Positions 23,725 to 32,145 of a stretch of 32,145 bases of DNA are shown one piece after another. This DNA comes from an uncultured Anaerotignum sp. (lineage in GTDB: Bacteria; Bacillota; Clostridia; Lachnospirales; Anaerotignaceae), in NCBI RefSeq assembly GCF_905212195.1, contig NZ_CAJMDQ010000018.1:1-32145 (forward strand), given 5' to 3'. Position 1 is the first letter of the stretch. Each line of letters opens with the position of its first letter. Both the position numbers and the translations under genes were made by a program. The notes below the pieces were generated by a model. The model was given only the letters and a program-made list of their open reading frames with translations. It was not told where the DNA came from and did not search any database.

Positions 23725-24690
23725 TTATGCTTCTGTTTCTTCTTCGTCGCCGCGATAATACGCCGCCGCATCTTCCGGCCGAACGGTATTGATGAAGCAA
23801 TCCGTAGCGTTTTCAAATCCCGCAAATCCGCCAATACGAGGTAAAATTTGCAAATGCCAGTGGAAATCCCCGAATTTGGGGCTATCCATCAAGCAGAGGT
23901 TATACCCCACATCCTGCCGCAGCTTCGCCACCTTCGGCAACAGAACATGCAGCATCTCCGCCAGATCTGACATTTCTTCCGCTGTCAGTTCTCCAAAAGC
24001 TTTGCGGTGCGCTTTGGGCATCACCCATACTTCATAAGGATAACGGGATGCATAAGGTGTAATGGCAAGAAATGTTCCATTTTCATAAGCAATCCGTTTT
24101 TTCTGTTTCTGTTCATGAAGCAACATTTCGCAGAAACGGCAGCTTTTTCCCATACCTAAATCCATCATTTTACGGATACGTTCCGGCACAATGGGAACCC
24201 CTACCAACTGCCAATGGGAATGCTGGATACTCATACCGGCTTCCGCACCACAGTTCTTAAATATCTGGACATATTCCGTATTTTCTTCTGCACGAATGCT
24301 CACATAGCGCATGCGCAGAGCCATCAACACTTCCTGCATATGGTTGAGCGAAAATTCATCGATGGTTTCTCCATGAGTTGGCGTATCTACCAGCACTTCA
24401 TGGCGTCCTGTACCAACAGTCTGTTCATAAAATGATTCTCTTTCACTGTAAAATCCACTGGCACTGACTGCCGGATACATATTGGGAAATACCCGGATAC
24501 TCCAGACCCCATCTGCCCCATCCTGATAAACGGCAGGCGTTGTCCAGCTTTCGTGTCCTCTGCAAAAAGGACATTTTTCACCAGTCTTCCGTTCCGGTTT
24601 TGACCAGGTAAATTCATACGGTCTGTTTTTTCTGTTTTCTGCATATAGGGTCCATTCTCCCGTAAAAGGATTCCTTCGGAATTCTGACAT
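23725..24690 (-). CDS. Galactose-1-phosphate uridylyltransferase-family protein
   Basis: A 321-residue HIT-superfamily nucleotidyl transferase with the class-I GalT layout. It starts with FRRNPFTGEWTLYAENR. Zinc-type CPFC is at 40-43, then VFPNMYPAV (68-76) and the active site NCGAEAGMSIQHSHWQ (146-161). The C-terminal half has GDFHWHLQILPR followed by GGFAGFENATDCFINTVRPEDAA. The usual HPH-Q is HSH-Q here (H157, H159, Q161), so the nucleophilic His is kept while the Pro is Ser. No other gal genes are nearby. It could act on another nucleotide sugar (related ADP-glucose phosphorylases share the fold). It is last in the polA operon, 18 bases after the lipoprotein gene. Confidence 0.82.
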   Translation of the reverse strand: MSEFRRNPFTGEWTLYAENRKNRPYEFTWSKPERKTGEKCPFCRGHESWTTPAVYQDGADGVWSIRVFPNMYPAVSASGFYSERESFYEQTVGTGRHEVLVDTPTHGETIDEFSLNHMQEVLMALRMRYVSIRAEENTEYVQIFKNCGAEAGMSIQHSHWQLVGVPIVPERIRKMMDLGMGKSCRFCEMLLHEQKQKKRIAYENGTFLAITPYASRYPYEVWVMPKAHRKAFGELTAEEMSDLAEMLHVLLPKVAKLRQDVGYNLCLMDSPKFGDFHWHLQILPRIGGFAGFENATDCFINTVRPEDAAAYYRGDEEETEA

Positions 24691-24708
24691 CTTCTCACAC
24701 CCCTGTTA

Positions 24709-26319
24709 TCATCCTTTTTGCTGTAATGTCCAATATTCGATGCCATCAAACACGTTTATTCGTGTGGGATGGATTTCACCACCTACATAAGAAGATGTCA
24801 GCAAAACATCTTGTCTGTAAGCAATGCTCACATAAGGCAGTTCTTCCGCCAGTTTCTTTTGCAGATTGCTGTATGCCAAAAGTGTCTGTCCTTCTCCGAT
24901 GGCACTATTTGCTGTTTGCAGCAGCTGATCCACTTCTTCGTTGGAATAGCCAATATAGTTATAATCGCCATCTGTCACAAAAAATGGTGCCAGATTCAAC
25001 ACTTCTGACATTTTCCAGCCGCCTACCACCAGATCAAAATCTCCTGATGCAAATTTTTCACTGTAAACGTCGTAGGGCTGAGCATCAATGGTCACTTCAA
25101 AACCAATGGCCTCCAGTTCTTCTTCCATACGGCTGGCAATCTGATTGCGTGCTGTATTTTCTTTATTCACTAGCATGGTGATACGCAATTCTTCTTTGGT
25201 ACCGTTTTCCTTTTCTTTCTCCAGCACACCATCATTGTTTGAGTCTGCCCAGCCTGCGTTTTTCAAAAGCGTAGACGCCATGGTCGCATCGTAATTATAG
25301 GGCGCCACGTTTTCCTCATAGAGCCAAGATGCCGGGCTGACAGGGGTATTGCTCATTTCCGCGTATTTCAGATATACGCTTTCATAGATATAATCCTTTG
25401 GTACCACATAGGCCACAGCCTGCCGCAGGTTTTTATCCTGAAACAGATCTCTGCCGAAATTAAATCCAATAAAATCATAAACACCTGCGTCAAAAGCAGT
25501 TCCTTTCATTTTATCATCAGCAGCCAGATATCTGCCGGCTGATGTAGAGTCTGTCACCATGGTATCCAAAATACCCTGACTAAAGGAATAATCATCTGTA
25601 TCGGCACTGCCTGTGATTTTTACCGTAATTGTGGAAATATTCGGCACGGTACCGCTGTAGCTTTCATTGGGCACCAGAACCATGGAAGAAGCCATGGTAT
25701 AGCTTTCCATGCGGTAAGGGCCATTCCCTACCGGATTCATATTGGCAGCGCTGTCCATTTCCGTCTGTCCCTGATAATGGGCAGCTGGAATAATAGGGAA
25801 ATACAATGCTGAAATGTTATTGCTGAATGCTTCCCTAAAGTTAACGGTTACACTGTAGGTACCAGTCTTGGTACAGGAAGCTACATAATTGGTCACATTT
25901 TTGTATACGGCATCCTCCTCTGACCCTACAATGGTATCATAAGAAAATACCACATCGTCGGCAGTCAGGCTGGTACCATCTGTCCATTTGATGTTTTGCT
26001 TCAGGTTTACTGCCAGACTCATACCATCTGCGGACAGCGTCCAATTTTCTGCGACGCCGCCTTCTGGTTTTCCGTTTTCCCCCTGTCCAATAAAGGGCAG
26101 AAACATCAGTTTCAAAATACGGTCAACGGATTCATCCCGATTCCGCAGGGGATTCAATGTTTCCGGCACACGCATGGAAAGGGTCAGACCGCTTGCTGCC
26201 GCTGTCTGCGCATCTTCCCCGGCAGTGACTGAAAAATCTCCTGTTGTGCTTTCACTGCCGCCGCAGGCTGTCAAAAGGAAAACAGCCGTTAATGCCAAAG
26301 CCCATATTCTCTTTTTCAT
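24709..26319 (-). CDS. Lone family-5 solute-binding lipoprotein (peptide/nickel type)
   Basis: A 536-residue extracellular substrate-binding protein for an oligopeptide/dipeptide/nickel-type ABC importer. The chosen start (MKKRIWAL) has AAGGAGG nine bases upstream and gives a lipoprotein signal with lipobox LLTAC at C19, to be processed by LspA. Family signals include LNPLRNRD near the N-terminus, FVSYDT-like VVFSYDTIVGSEE, NPVGNGPYRMESY, the LRQAVAYVVPKDYI block and the C-terminal YSNEEVDQLLQTANSA region. No permease or ATPase gene accompanies it; it lies between a lytic transglycosylase (13-base gap) and a galT-like gene. A role in cell-wall peptide recovery is suggested only by that neighbour. 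Confidence 0.92.
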   Translation of the reverse strand: MKKRIWALALTAVFLLTACGGSESTTGDFSVTAGEDAQTAAASGLTLSMRVPETLNPLRNRDESVDRILKLMFLPFIGQGENGKPEGGVAENWTLSADGMSLAVNLKQNIKWTDGTSLTADDVVFSYDTIVGSEEDAVYKNVTNYVASCTKTGTYSVTVNFREAFSNNISALYFPIIPAAHYQGQTEMDSAANMNPVGNGPYRMESYTMASSMVLVPNESYSGTVPNISTITVKITGSADTDDYSFSQGILDTMVTDSTSAGRYLAADDKMKGTAFDAGVYDFIGFNFGRDLFQDKNLRQAVAYVVPKDYIYESVYLKYAEMSNTPVSPASWLYEENVAPYNYDATMASTLLKNAGWADSNNDGVLEKEKENGTKEELRITMLVNKENTARNQIASRMEEELEAIGFEVTIDAQPYDVYSEKFASGDFDLVVGGWKMSEVLNLAPFFVTDGDYNYIGYSNEEVDQLLQTANSAIGEGQTLLAYSNLQKKLAEELPYVSIAYRQDVLLTSSYVGGEIHPTRINVFDGIEYWTLQQKG

Positions 26320-26332
26320 GCCATTTTCCTCC

Positions 26333-26887
26333 TTACACACCATAACGCCACTGATACACTTTCTGCATCAGCGTCACTTTCTTCACATACTGATCTGTTT
26401 CCGCATAGGGGATTTCCTCCAGCGTCAGACCATCTGCACTTTTTTCCTCATCTGCCAGCCACTGGGCAACTTTATTGTGCCCTGCATTATATGCCGCTAG
26501 GCAAGTGGGGGTATTTCCATTAAATTTGTCATGGAGCCAATGCAGATACCAACAGCCGATCTGGATATTTTCGTCCGGGTCCATCACATTCAGATTTTCC
26601 GCATCCATACCGTCAATCTGCTGGGCTGCCCAAACAGCTGTATCATCGCTGATCTGCATAAGCCCTTTGCTGCCTGCGTGAGATACTGCCTGCGGGTCAT
26701 AGCCACTTTCACAGAAAATAACAGCATACACCAAGGAAGGCTCTACCTGATACTGTGATGCGTATTTTTCCACATATTCCTCATATTCCAACGGCACGAA
26801 CCGCGGAACCACCACAAAATATCCGATTGCTGCCACAACACAGAGAAAAAACACCAGTGACAGCAATTTTTTCAAAAATCGAATCAT
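26333..26887 (-). CDS. Membrane-anchored lytic transglycosylase (SLT domain)
   Basis: A 184-residue murein hydrolase of the Slt70 type that cleaves peptidoglycan glycan strands to 1,6-anhydro ends. Residues 8-28 form a single N-terminal membrane anchor. The SLT domain (about 40-165) has the catalytic glutamate E60 in FCESGYDPQAVS, the AGSKGLMQI motif (71-79), and CLAAYNAGHNKVAQW. It is complete for the short clostridial version that follows coaE. The gene starts 15 bases after coaE and ends 13 bases before the lipoprotein gene. Confidence 0.94.
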   Translation of the reverse strand: MIRFLKKLLSLVFFLCVVAAIGYFVVVPRFVPLEYEEYVEKYASQYQVEPSLVYAVIFCESGYDPQAVSHAGSKGLMQISDDTAVWAAQQIDGMDAENLNVMDPDENIQIGCWYLHWLHDKFNGNTPTCLAAYNAGHNKVAQWLADEEKSADGLTLEEIPYAETDQYVKKVTLMQKVYQWRYGV

Positions 26888-26902
26888 GTTTTCTTCACCT
26901 GT

Positions 26903-27499
26903 TTATTCTTGTAATGTTTTCCATGCCAGAGCAAGCTGCTCCTGCAAATGAGCAAGGTCGCCACTGTTGTCCAAAACAACATCAGACAATGCCTTGTATT
27001 CTTCCCAAGATTTCTGGTTGGCAATGCGCGCCATGGCAAGTTCATGGCTGACACCATCCCGTTCCATAACTCTCTGGGCGCGGACTTCCGCATCGGCATA
27101 AACCACCCAGACAGCATCGCAGAATTTTTCCAGACCCACTTCAAAGAGCAGCGGCGCATCCAATACAATGCAGGAAGCAGTCCCTTCTGCCTTTGCCTGT
27201 TCAATCTGGGCTTTCATTTCTGCCACAATATATGTATGGGTGCAGCGGTTGAGAAACGCCAGTTTTTCTTCATCGTGAAAAACGATTTCTCCCAGCTTCT
27301 TGCGGAAAATGGTTCCATCTTCCTGCAAAATATCTTTGCCGAAATATGCCACAATTTCCTCATAAGCAGGTTTACCTACTTCAACAATCTGGCGGCTTAC
27401 TAAATCCGCGTCTACAATGACAGCACCCATTTCTTTCAAAAAGCGGCTGACAACGCTTTTGCCGCTGCCAGTACCGCCAGTCAATCCAATGACTTTCAT
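26903..27499 (-). CDS. coaE: Dephospho-CoA kinase
   Basis: CoaE phosphorylates dephospho-CoA in the last step of coenzyme A synthesis. The 198-residue protein shows the P-loop GGTGSGKS (8-15), the substrate region VDADLVSRQIVEVG (29-42), DAPLLFE and the lid segment with VMERDGVSHELAMARIANQ. Its length is normal. The polA-coaE-slt order is common in Clostridia; gaps are 16 bases from polA and 15 to slt. Confidence 0.96.
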   Translation of the reverse strand: MKVIGLTGGTGSGKSVVSRFLKEMGAVIVDADLVSRQIVEVGKPAYEEIVAYFGKDILQEDGTIFRKKLGEIVFHDEEKLAFLNRCTHTYIVAEMKAQIEQAKAEGTASCIVLDAPLLFEVGLEKFCDAVWVVYADAEVRAQRVMERDGVSHELAMARIANQKSWEEYKALSDVVLDNSGDLAHLQEQLALAWKTLQE

Positions 27500-27515
27500 C
27501 TTCTATCCCTCTTTT

Positions 27516-30173
27516 TTATTTGGCATCCAGCCAGTTCTGTCCCTCATGGACATCCACGTCCAAAGGCACAGACAAAGCCACTGCCTGTTCCATATTTTCT
27601 TTCAGAATTTTTGCTACAGCTTCTTTTTCTTCCAGCGCTGTTTCGATGAGCAATTCGTCGTGTACCTGCAAAATCAGGCGGGAACGGAAGCCCCCTTCTT
27701 TCAAGGCACGATGAACTTTCACCATGGCGATTTTGATAATATCAGCGGCACTGCCCTGAATGGGCATATTCATTGCCACTCTTTCTCCAAAGGAACGCTG
27801 TACAAAGTTGCCGCTCTGCAGTTCCGGCATAGCCCGTCTGCGATGGAAAATGGTAGAAACATATCCCTGTTCTGTAGCTTCTTTGATCATCCGTTCCTGA
27901 TATTCTTTAATTTTGGGATACTTGGTAAAGTATGCCGCAATATACTGTTCCGCTTCTTTTCTGGTGATACCCAGATCCTGACTCAGGCTGAAAGAGCCGA
28001 TACCGTAAACAATACCAAAGTTTACTGCCTTTGCGTTGCTTCTCTGGAGAGGTGTCACTTCGTCAAAAGGCACATGGAACACCTGAGAAGCTGTCAGGCG
28101 ATGAATATCCTGCTGATGACGGAAAGCGTCAATGAGGGTTTCATCCCCTGCAATATGTGCCAATACGCGCAGTTCAATCTGAGAATAGTCCGCATCTAAG
28201 AAGCAGAATTCCTCAGAACTCGGCACAAATACCCGACGCAGTTCCCGTCCCAATTCCAGACGCACAGGAATGTTCTGCAGATTGGGTTCTGTGGAACTAA
28301 TACGTCCTGTAGCTGTAATGGTCTGGTTAAAGGTGGAGTAAATTTTATCTGTTTTTTCATCCATCACAGCCAGCAAGCCATCAGCATAAGTGCTTTTCAG
28401 TTTTGCCAGCTGTCTGTAATAGAGAATTTTTTCTACGATAGGCGCTTCATTTTTCAGTTTTTCCAGCACATCTGCCGCAGTGGAATAACCGGTTTTTGTC
28501 TTTTTGCCGCCTTTCAGACCCATTTTTTCAAAAAGAATCACACCCAGCTGTTTGGGAGAATTCAAATTAAATTCTTCGCCAGAGAGTTCATAGATTTCCT
28601 TTGTGATGGTTTCAATGCTTTCGCCCAGCTGTTTCTGGTATGCCAAAAGGGCCTGACGGTCTACCTTCATGCCCCAGCGTTCCATATCCGCCAACACATA
28701 CAACAAGGGCATTTCTACTTCGTAAAACAGTTCTTCCTGTTCATTTTCTTTGATTTTTTTCGCCATGACCTGTTTGCTGCGGAAAGCAACCTCTGCCTGT
28801 CTTGCGGCAAAAGCAACACGTTCCCCTTCTGGCAGGCTTTCCAAAGGCTGTTTGCTTCTGCCTTTGCCCAGTACTTCCTCTGCGGAGGGATAAACTTCCT
28901 CCAGAAAATCCCTTGCCAGATCGTCATATTCATAAGAATTGCCTGTAGGATTCAACAGATAAGCCGCCAAAGCTGTATCAAAAGAAGCATGAATTTCATC
29001 CACACCAAAAGGAGCTACTGTATGAATGTCCCGTTTTACATCGTGACCGATTTTTACCATATCTTTTGTGGTAAAGAAATCTTTGGCACAGTCTGCCAAA
29101 ATCTGGGGAGGCAAATCTTCTGTGATTTCCAGAAAAACACCTTCTCCCGCATTCTGGCAAACAGACATACCTTTCCATGCACCATCGTCTACCAACAGGA
29201 TATAGGCTGTTTCTTTCTGTTCCAGACTTTCAAAGAAGTTTTTCGCTTCCTCCGATGTTGTGATGTGAGAAAAAACTGTTTCCACCGCTTCTGTCTGGGT
29301 TGTTTTCTGTTCAAAACGAGAAAACATACTTTTAAATTCCAGACGCTTAATCAGTTCATAAGCCTCCGGTGTGAAAATATCAGCTGTTGTCATTTTGGAA
29401 AGATCCAATTCCAAAGGCATATCACGAATGATGGTTGCCAAGTATTTGCTCAGTCTTGCCTGTTCCTGGAACTCTGTCAGATTTTCTGAAGCTTTTTTGG
29501 GCTTGATTTCTGCCGCGTGAGCAATGGCATTTTCGATGTCATGGTACTGCTGGATAATCTTCACAGCGGTTTTTTCACCAATGCTGGGCACACCGGGGAT
29601 ATTATCGGAAGCATCCCCCATAAGGGCTTTTACGTCGATAAATTCCAGTGGTGTCACGCCATATTTTTCCATTACATCTTTTGCATAATAATCTTCGGTT
29701 TCTGTGCGTCCGCCTTTTGTTTTGGGAATCCGCACTTTCAGGGTTTCTCCGGCAATCTGCAATAAGTCCCTGTCACCGGAAACCACAACAGGAATGAGCC
29801 CTGCATCCTCTGCCTTTTTGGAAAGGCTCCCCAGAATGTCATCGGCTTCATATCCTTCCTGTTCGTAGATGGGAATATGCATGGCAGTAAGGACTTCTTT
29901 CAGCAAAGGCATCTGCTCCCGCAGTTCCTCGGGCATCCCCTTTCGGGTACCCTTATATCCATCAAAAGTTTTATGCCGGAAGGTTGGCGCATGCATATCA
30001 AATGCCACCGCCAGATAATCCGGCTGGTCTTCATCTAACAATTTGAATAAAATATTGAAAAAACCATAGACCGCATTGGTATAGCGTCCTTCTGCGTTTG
30101 TCAGCAGAGGAACCCCATAAAATGCACGGTTTATGATACTGTTGCCGTCAATGAGCATGATTTTTTCAGCCAT
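27516..30173 (-). CDS. polA: DNA polymerase I
   Basis: PolA fills gaps and removes RNA primers during lagging-strand synthesis and repair. The 885 residues carry an N-terminal 5'-3' flap exonuclease (1-290: LIDGNSIINRAFYG, EADDILG, GDRDLLQI, GDASDNIPGVPSIG), a vestigial 3'-5' exonuclease domain (about 300-470) and the polymerase domain. That domain has motif A LDADYSQIELR (catalytic D660), motif B KAVNFGIVYG (715-724) and motif C VHDE (837-840). The proofreading DxE is missing (region reads LLVDDGAW), as in other Firmicute PolA proteins. Start set by AGGAGG five bases upstream; a 17-codon longer frame lacks a site. A TATAAT at 30235-30240 is a likely -10. Confidence 0.97.
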   Translation of the reverse strand: MAEKIMLIDGNSIINRAFYGVPLLTNAEGRYTNAVYGFFNILFKLLDEDQPDYLAVAFDMHAPTFRHKTFDGYKGTRKGMPEELREQMPLLKEVLTAMHIPIYEQEGYEADDILGSLSKKAEDAGLIPVVVSGDRDLLQIAGETLKVRIPKTKGGRTETEDYYAKDVMEKYGVTPLEFIDVKALMGDASDNIPGVPSIGEKTAVKIIQQYHDIENAIAHAAEIKPKKASENLTEFQEQARLSKYLATIIRDMPLELDLSKMTTADIFTPEAYELIKRLEFKSMFSRFEQKTTQTEAVETVFSHITTSEEAKNFFESLEQKETAYILLVDDGAWKGMSVCQNAGEGVFLEITEDLPPQILADCAKDFFTTKDMVKIGHDVKRDIHTVAPFGVDEIHASFDTALAAYLLNPTGNSYEYDDLARDFLEEVYPSAEEVLGKGRSKQPLESLPEGERVAFAARQAEVAFRSKQVMAKKIKENEQEELFYEVEMPLLYVLADMERWGMKVDRQALLAYQKQLGESIETITKEIYELSGEEFNLNSPKQLGVILFEKMGLKGGKKTKTGYSTAADVLEKLKNEAPIVEKILYYRQLAKLKSTYADGLLAVMDEKTDKIYSTFNQTITATGRISSTEPNLQNIPVRLELGRELRRVFVPSSEEFCFLDADYSQIELRVLAHIAGDETLIDAFRHQQDIHRLTASQVFHVPFDEVTPLQRSNAKAVNFGIVYGIGSFSLSQDLGITRKEAEQYIAAYFTKYPKIKEYQERMIKEATEQGYVSTIFHRRRAMPELQSGNFVQRSFGERVAMNMPIQGSAADIIKIAMVKVHRALKEGGFRSRLILQVHDELLIETALEEKEAVAKILKENMEQAVALSVPLDVDVHEGQNWLDAK

Positions 30174-30234
30174 ATTGACCTCCTTATTTCTTCGGATTTC
30201 CGGAAAATGCCCAGAAACCTCCATAGTAAAATTT

Positions 30235-30240
30235 ATTATA
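30235..30240 (-). promoter_or_regulatory. Likely -10 of the polA operon promoter
   Basis: TATAAT on the minus strand, 62 bases before the polA start; no good -35 at 17 bases, although TTGTCA occurs at a longer distance. The region between 30174 and 30367 is the divergent polA/lipoprotein control region. I found no riboswitch-like structure in it. Confidence 0.5.
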
Positions 30241-30367
30241 CACCAAAACGTAAAGAAAAGTATGACAAACTCCGAAAAAAATTTTTACAAAAAAAGAACG
30301 AAAGACAACTTACATTTTTCTCTCCGAGGCATAAGCTATAAAAACAGAATGTTTCAGGGGGAAAAAC

Positions 30368-31378
30368 ATGAAAAAACAAATGGCAATCCTAACAGCGGCT
30401 GTACTGACTGTTTGCGGTACCGTTGGGTGCAGTCAGCAGGAAGCATCCGCAGATTTAACGCCCGTTCGGCTCAATGAAGTGGTACATTCCGTATTTTACG
30501 CACCGCAATATGTGGCACAGGAGCTTGGCTTTTTTGAAGAAGAAGGGCTGGATGTGACTGTTTCTGTTGGCAATGGTGCAGACAAATCCATGACCGCCCT
30601 CCTCTCCGATTCGGCAGACATTGCCCTTTTGGGTACGGAAGCTGGGCTGTATGTCTACAACGAAGGCAAAGAAGCCTATCCCAAAGCCTTTGCACAGCTG
30701 ACACAAAAAGCTGGGAATTTTCTGGTATCCCGCACACCTTCTCCGGATTTCCAGTGGACTGATCTGGAAGGAAGTGCTGTCATCGGCGGCAGATTAGGCG
30801 GCATGCCGGAGTTGGTACTGGAATATGTACTGCGGCAGAACGGTATGGAACCTTTCACCGATGTGGAAATTGTCAATAATATTGACTTCACTTCCACAGC
30901 CGGCGCATTTACCGGCGGCATTGGTGACTACACTGTTGAATTTGAACCTACTGCAACAGCCCTGCAAAACAGCGGCGCTGGATATATTGTTGCTTCTCTG
31001 GGGGCTGCCTGCGGTGAAATTCCTTACACCGTTTACATGGCAAATGATGCCTATATGCAGGAAAATCCAGAAGTCATGGAAGCTTTCACCCGCGCCATCT
31101 ATCGCGGGCAGCAGTGGGTAGATACCCATACAGCGGCAGAAATCGCCGAAGTCATCCTGCCCCAATTTCCTGATTCTGATCTGGAAACACTCACATCCAT
31201 TCTGGAACGTTATCAGGCACAGGATACCTGGAAAACAGACCCCACTTTCTCCAAAGAAAGTTATGAACGCCTGCAGGATATTATGGAGCAAGGCGGCGAA
31301 CTGGAAAGCAGAGTGCCCTTCGAAGATTTCGTAGACAATTCTTTTGCAGAAAAAGTCACAGCAGCTGGTCTTTCCTAA
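30368..31378 (+). CDS. Lone NMT1/ThiY/SsuA-type ABC solute-binding lipoprotein
   Basis: A 336-residue extracellular binding protein of the NMT1/ThiY (SsuA/TauA-related) group, which serves importers of thiamine precursors, sulfonates or nitrate-like ligands. It has a lipoprotein signal with GTVGC (C21), then the typical LNEVVHSVFYAPQYVAQELGFFEEEGLDV start, ADIALLGTEA, a hinge region GSAVIGGRLGG and YTVYMANDAYMQENPEVMEAFTRAI. The ligand cannot be assigned. RBS AGGGGG lies upstream of the ATG. There is no permease or ATPase downstream: a bidirectional terminator follows 26 bases after the stop. It is divergent from polA. Confidence 0.9.
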   Translation: MKKQMAILTAAVLTVCGTVGCSQQEASADLTPVRLNEVVHSVFYAPQYVAQELGFFEEEGLDVTVSVGNGADKSMTALLSDSADIALLGTEAGLYVYNEGKEAYPKAFAQLTQKAGNFLVSRTPSPDFQWTDLEGSAVIGGRLGGMPELVLEYVLRQNGMEPFTDVEIVNNIDFTSTAGAFTGGIGDYTVEFEPTATALQNSGAGYIVASLGAACGEIPYTVYMANDAYMQENPEVMEAFTRAIYRGQQWVDTHTAAEIAEVILPQFPDSDLETLTSILERYQAQDTWKTDPTFSKESYERLQDIMEQGGELESRVPFEDFVDNSFAEKVTAAGLS

Positions 31379-31399
31379 GCAAGAATCCTTTATATGAAA

Positions 31400-31447
31400 A
31401 ACAAAAAGCTGGAATCCTTACATAAAGATTCCAGCTTTCTTATTTTT
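31400..31447. terminator. Bidirectional terminator between lipoprotein gene and mgtC
   Basis: Arms of 15 bases (31405-31419 and 31424-31438, one mismatch) around four bases; T-rich tracts on both sides (31439-31447 plus; 31400-31408 minus). The arms share AAAGCTGGAAYCCTT with the terminator at 17041. Confidence 0.88.
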
Positions 31448-31526
31448 CTATAATTTGACAGTTCCAACAAAAGAAAAAACAATGTTTTCTGAATAGGAAC
31501 CTGCTTTCAAAAATGCCGTTTTTGGT

Positions 31527-32145
31527 TTACAAACTAAAGCCTTTCACCCGTGGATTTTTGGAAAGCATTTCTGCCAGCTCCGCACAGTTGGCGTCATTAT
31601 CCCTACTAACCTGAAGGGTTACGGTGATGGTTTGATCGTCCTGTTTTTCCATACGAATGTTATGAATCATGATTTTTCGGATGGCGAGCTCCCGTTTAAT
31701 CAAATCCAGACCATCTGCCAGTTCTCCGTGAAAGGTTACGGAAATGGTTTCATAAACAGGGCCATCCCATTTTTTCAACACATTATGCATGACGCTTTGA
31801 ATGGCAAGGACCAGAATTGTTGTAGAAATCCCCACAACATACAGCCCGCCGCCAATGGCAAGCCCTGCCCCAGCTGTTGTCCAAATGCCTGCGGCTGTGG
31901 TCAATCCGCGGATGGATACACCGCGAACGAAAATCACACCAGCCCCCAAGAACGAAATCCCAGTAATAACGTTGGCAGCAATTCTGGACGCGTCTACGGT
32001 AATATCCCGATAAGCCAATACGTCAAAAAAAGCATATTTGGATACAATCATCATCATAGAAGCCCCTAAAGCCACCAGAATATGCGTCCGAATACCAGCT
32101 TCCTTTCTTCTTCGGCTCCGTTCAAACCCGATCAAACCGCCGCAG
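31527..32145 (-). CDS. MgtC/SapB-family membrane protein (5' end outside window)
   Basis: The reading frame is open to the window edge, so the N-terminus is missing; the TTG at 32133-32135 is inside the family motif GGLIGFERSRRRKEAGIRTH and not the start. Visible are three to four hydrophobic segments, ISFLGAGVIF, the TTAAGIWTTAGAGLAIGGGLY motif, and a soluble ACT-like C-terminal domain (last 75 residues). Family members are linked to magnesium limitation and to inhibition of F-type ATP synthase in pathogens; the role here is not known. It is convergent with the lipoprotein gene. The stretch 31448-31526 between terminator and stop holds nothing recognisable. Confidence 0.92.
   Translation of the reverse strand, partial: CGGLIGFERSRRRKEAGIRTHILVALGASMMMIVSKYAFFDVLAYRDITVDASRIAANVITGISFLGAGVIFVRGVSIRGLTTAAGIWTTAGAGLAIGGGLYVVGISTTILVLAIQSVMHNVLKKWDGPVYETISVTFHGELADGLDLIKRELAIRKIMIHNIRMEKQDDQTITVTLQVSRDNDANCAELAEMLSKNPRVKGFSL

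Noticed and set aside
27516..30173. Missing proofreading residues in PolA as a novelty
   Set aside because: Loss of the 3'-5' exonuclease motif is common in Firmicute DNA polymerase I.
30241..30367. Thiamine-type riboswitch upstream of the ThiY-like gene
   Set aside because: The leader is short and lacks the conserved riboswitch core; it only holds AT-rich promoter-like sequence and a ribosome binding site.

Overview
The window looks like a chromosome segment of a Clostridia-class Firmicute, most likely a Lachnospirales-type gut or anaerobic species. The evidence is a six-cysteine SCIFF peptide with its radical SAM maturase (a near-universal clostridial pair), a Firmicute-style division cluster (yggS-sepF-yggT-ylmH-divIVA-lspA-rluD), AGGAGG-type ribosome binding sites, lipoprotein signal peptides, and a proofreading-deficient DNA polymerase I. 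Almost everything is on the minus strand. I see no tRNA, rRNA, CRISPR array or complete mobile element.

Layout, read along the minus strand from high to low coordinates. At the right edge is a 5'-truncated MgtC/SapB gene, convergent with a plus-strand lone NMT1/ThiY-like lipoprotein gene (30368-31378). Next comes a polA-coaE-slt-SBP-galT operon (30173-23725) ending at a strong terminator. A HAD phosphatase/mutase and a ketopantoate reductase-like gene (23593-22038) follow with their own promoter. Then come an Orn/Lys/Arg decarboxylase-family gene, the SCIFF precursor and its maturase, separated by an attenuator-like hairpin. After these are a secreted ComEC-type metallo-beta-lactamase protein behind two promoters with palindromic spacers, a 57-codon plus-strand gene, and an HtrA protease behind a four-copy 11-bp-phased operator array.

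The rest, 14846 down to about 521, is one head-to-tail run of 13 genes with one clear promoter (14889-14917) and one clear terminator (521-575): HlyD-like membrane protein, yggS, sepF, yggT, ylmH, divIVA, lspA, rluD, a pyrB-like gene, a pyrC-like gene, smc, ftsY and a SUFU-domain gene. It joins cell division, lipoprotein maturation, chromosome condensation and membrane targeting. The left edge holds a metal-ABC permease gene that stops about half way through its family length, 25 bp from the window end.

The most unusual content is the pyrB-pyrC pair. It sits where Bacillus keeps its pyr operon (after lspA-rluD/ylyB). By my by-eye comparison, both proteins are full length but have lost several catalytic or ligand-binding residues: the carbamoyl-phosphate motif of PyrB, and the HxH motif, substrate Arg and catalytic Asp of PyrC. 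They look like a co-translated pseudo-transcarbamoylase/pseudo-dihydroorotase pair inside a division/SMC operon. The htrA operator array and an SOS-like box are the best regulatory signals.
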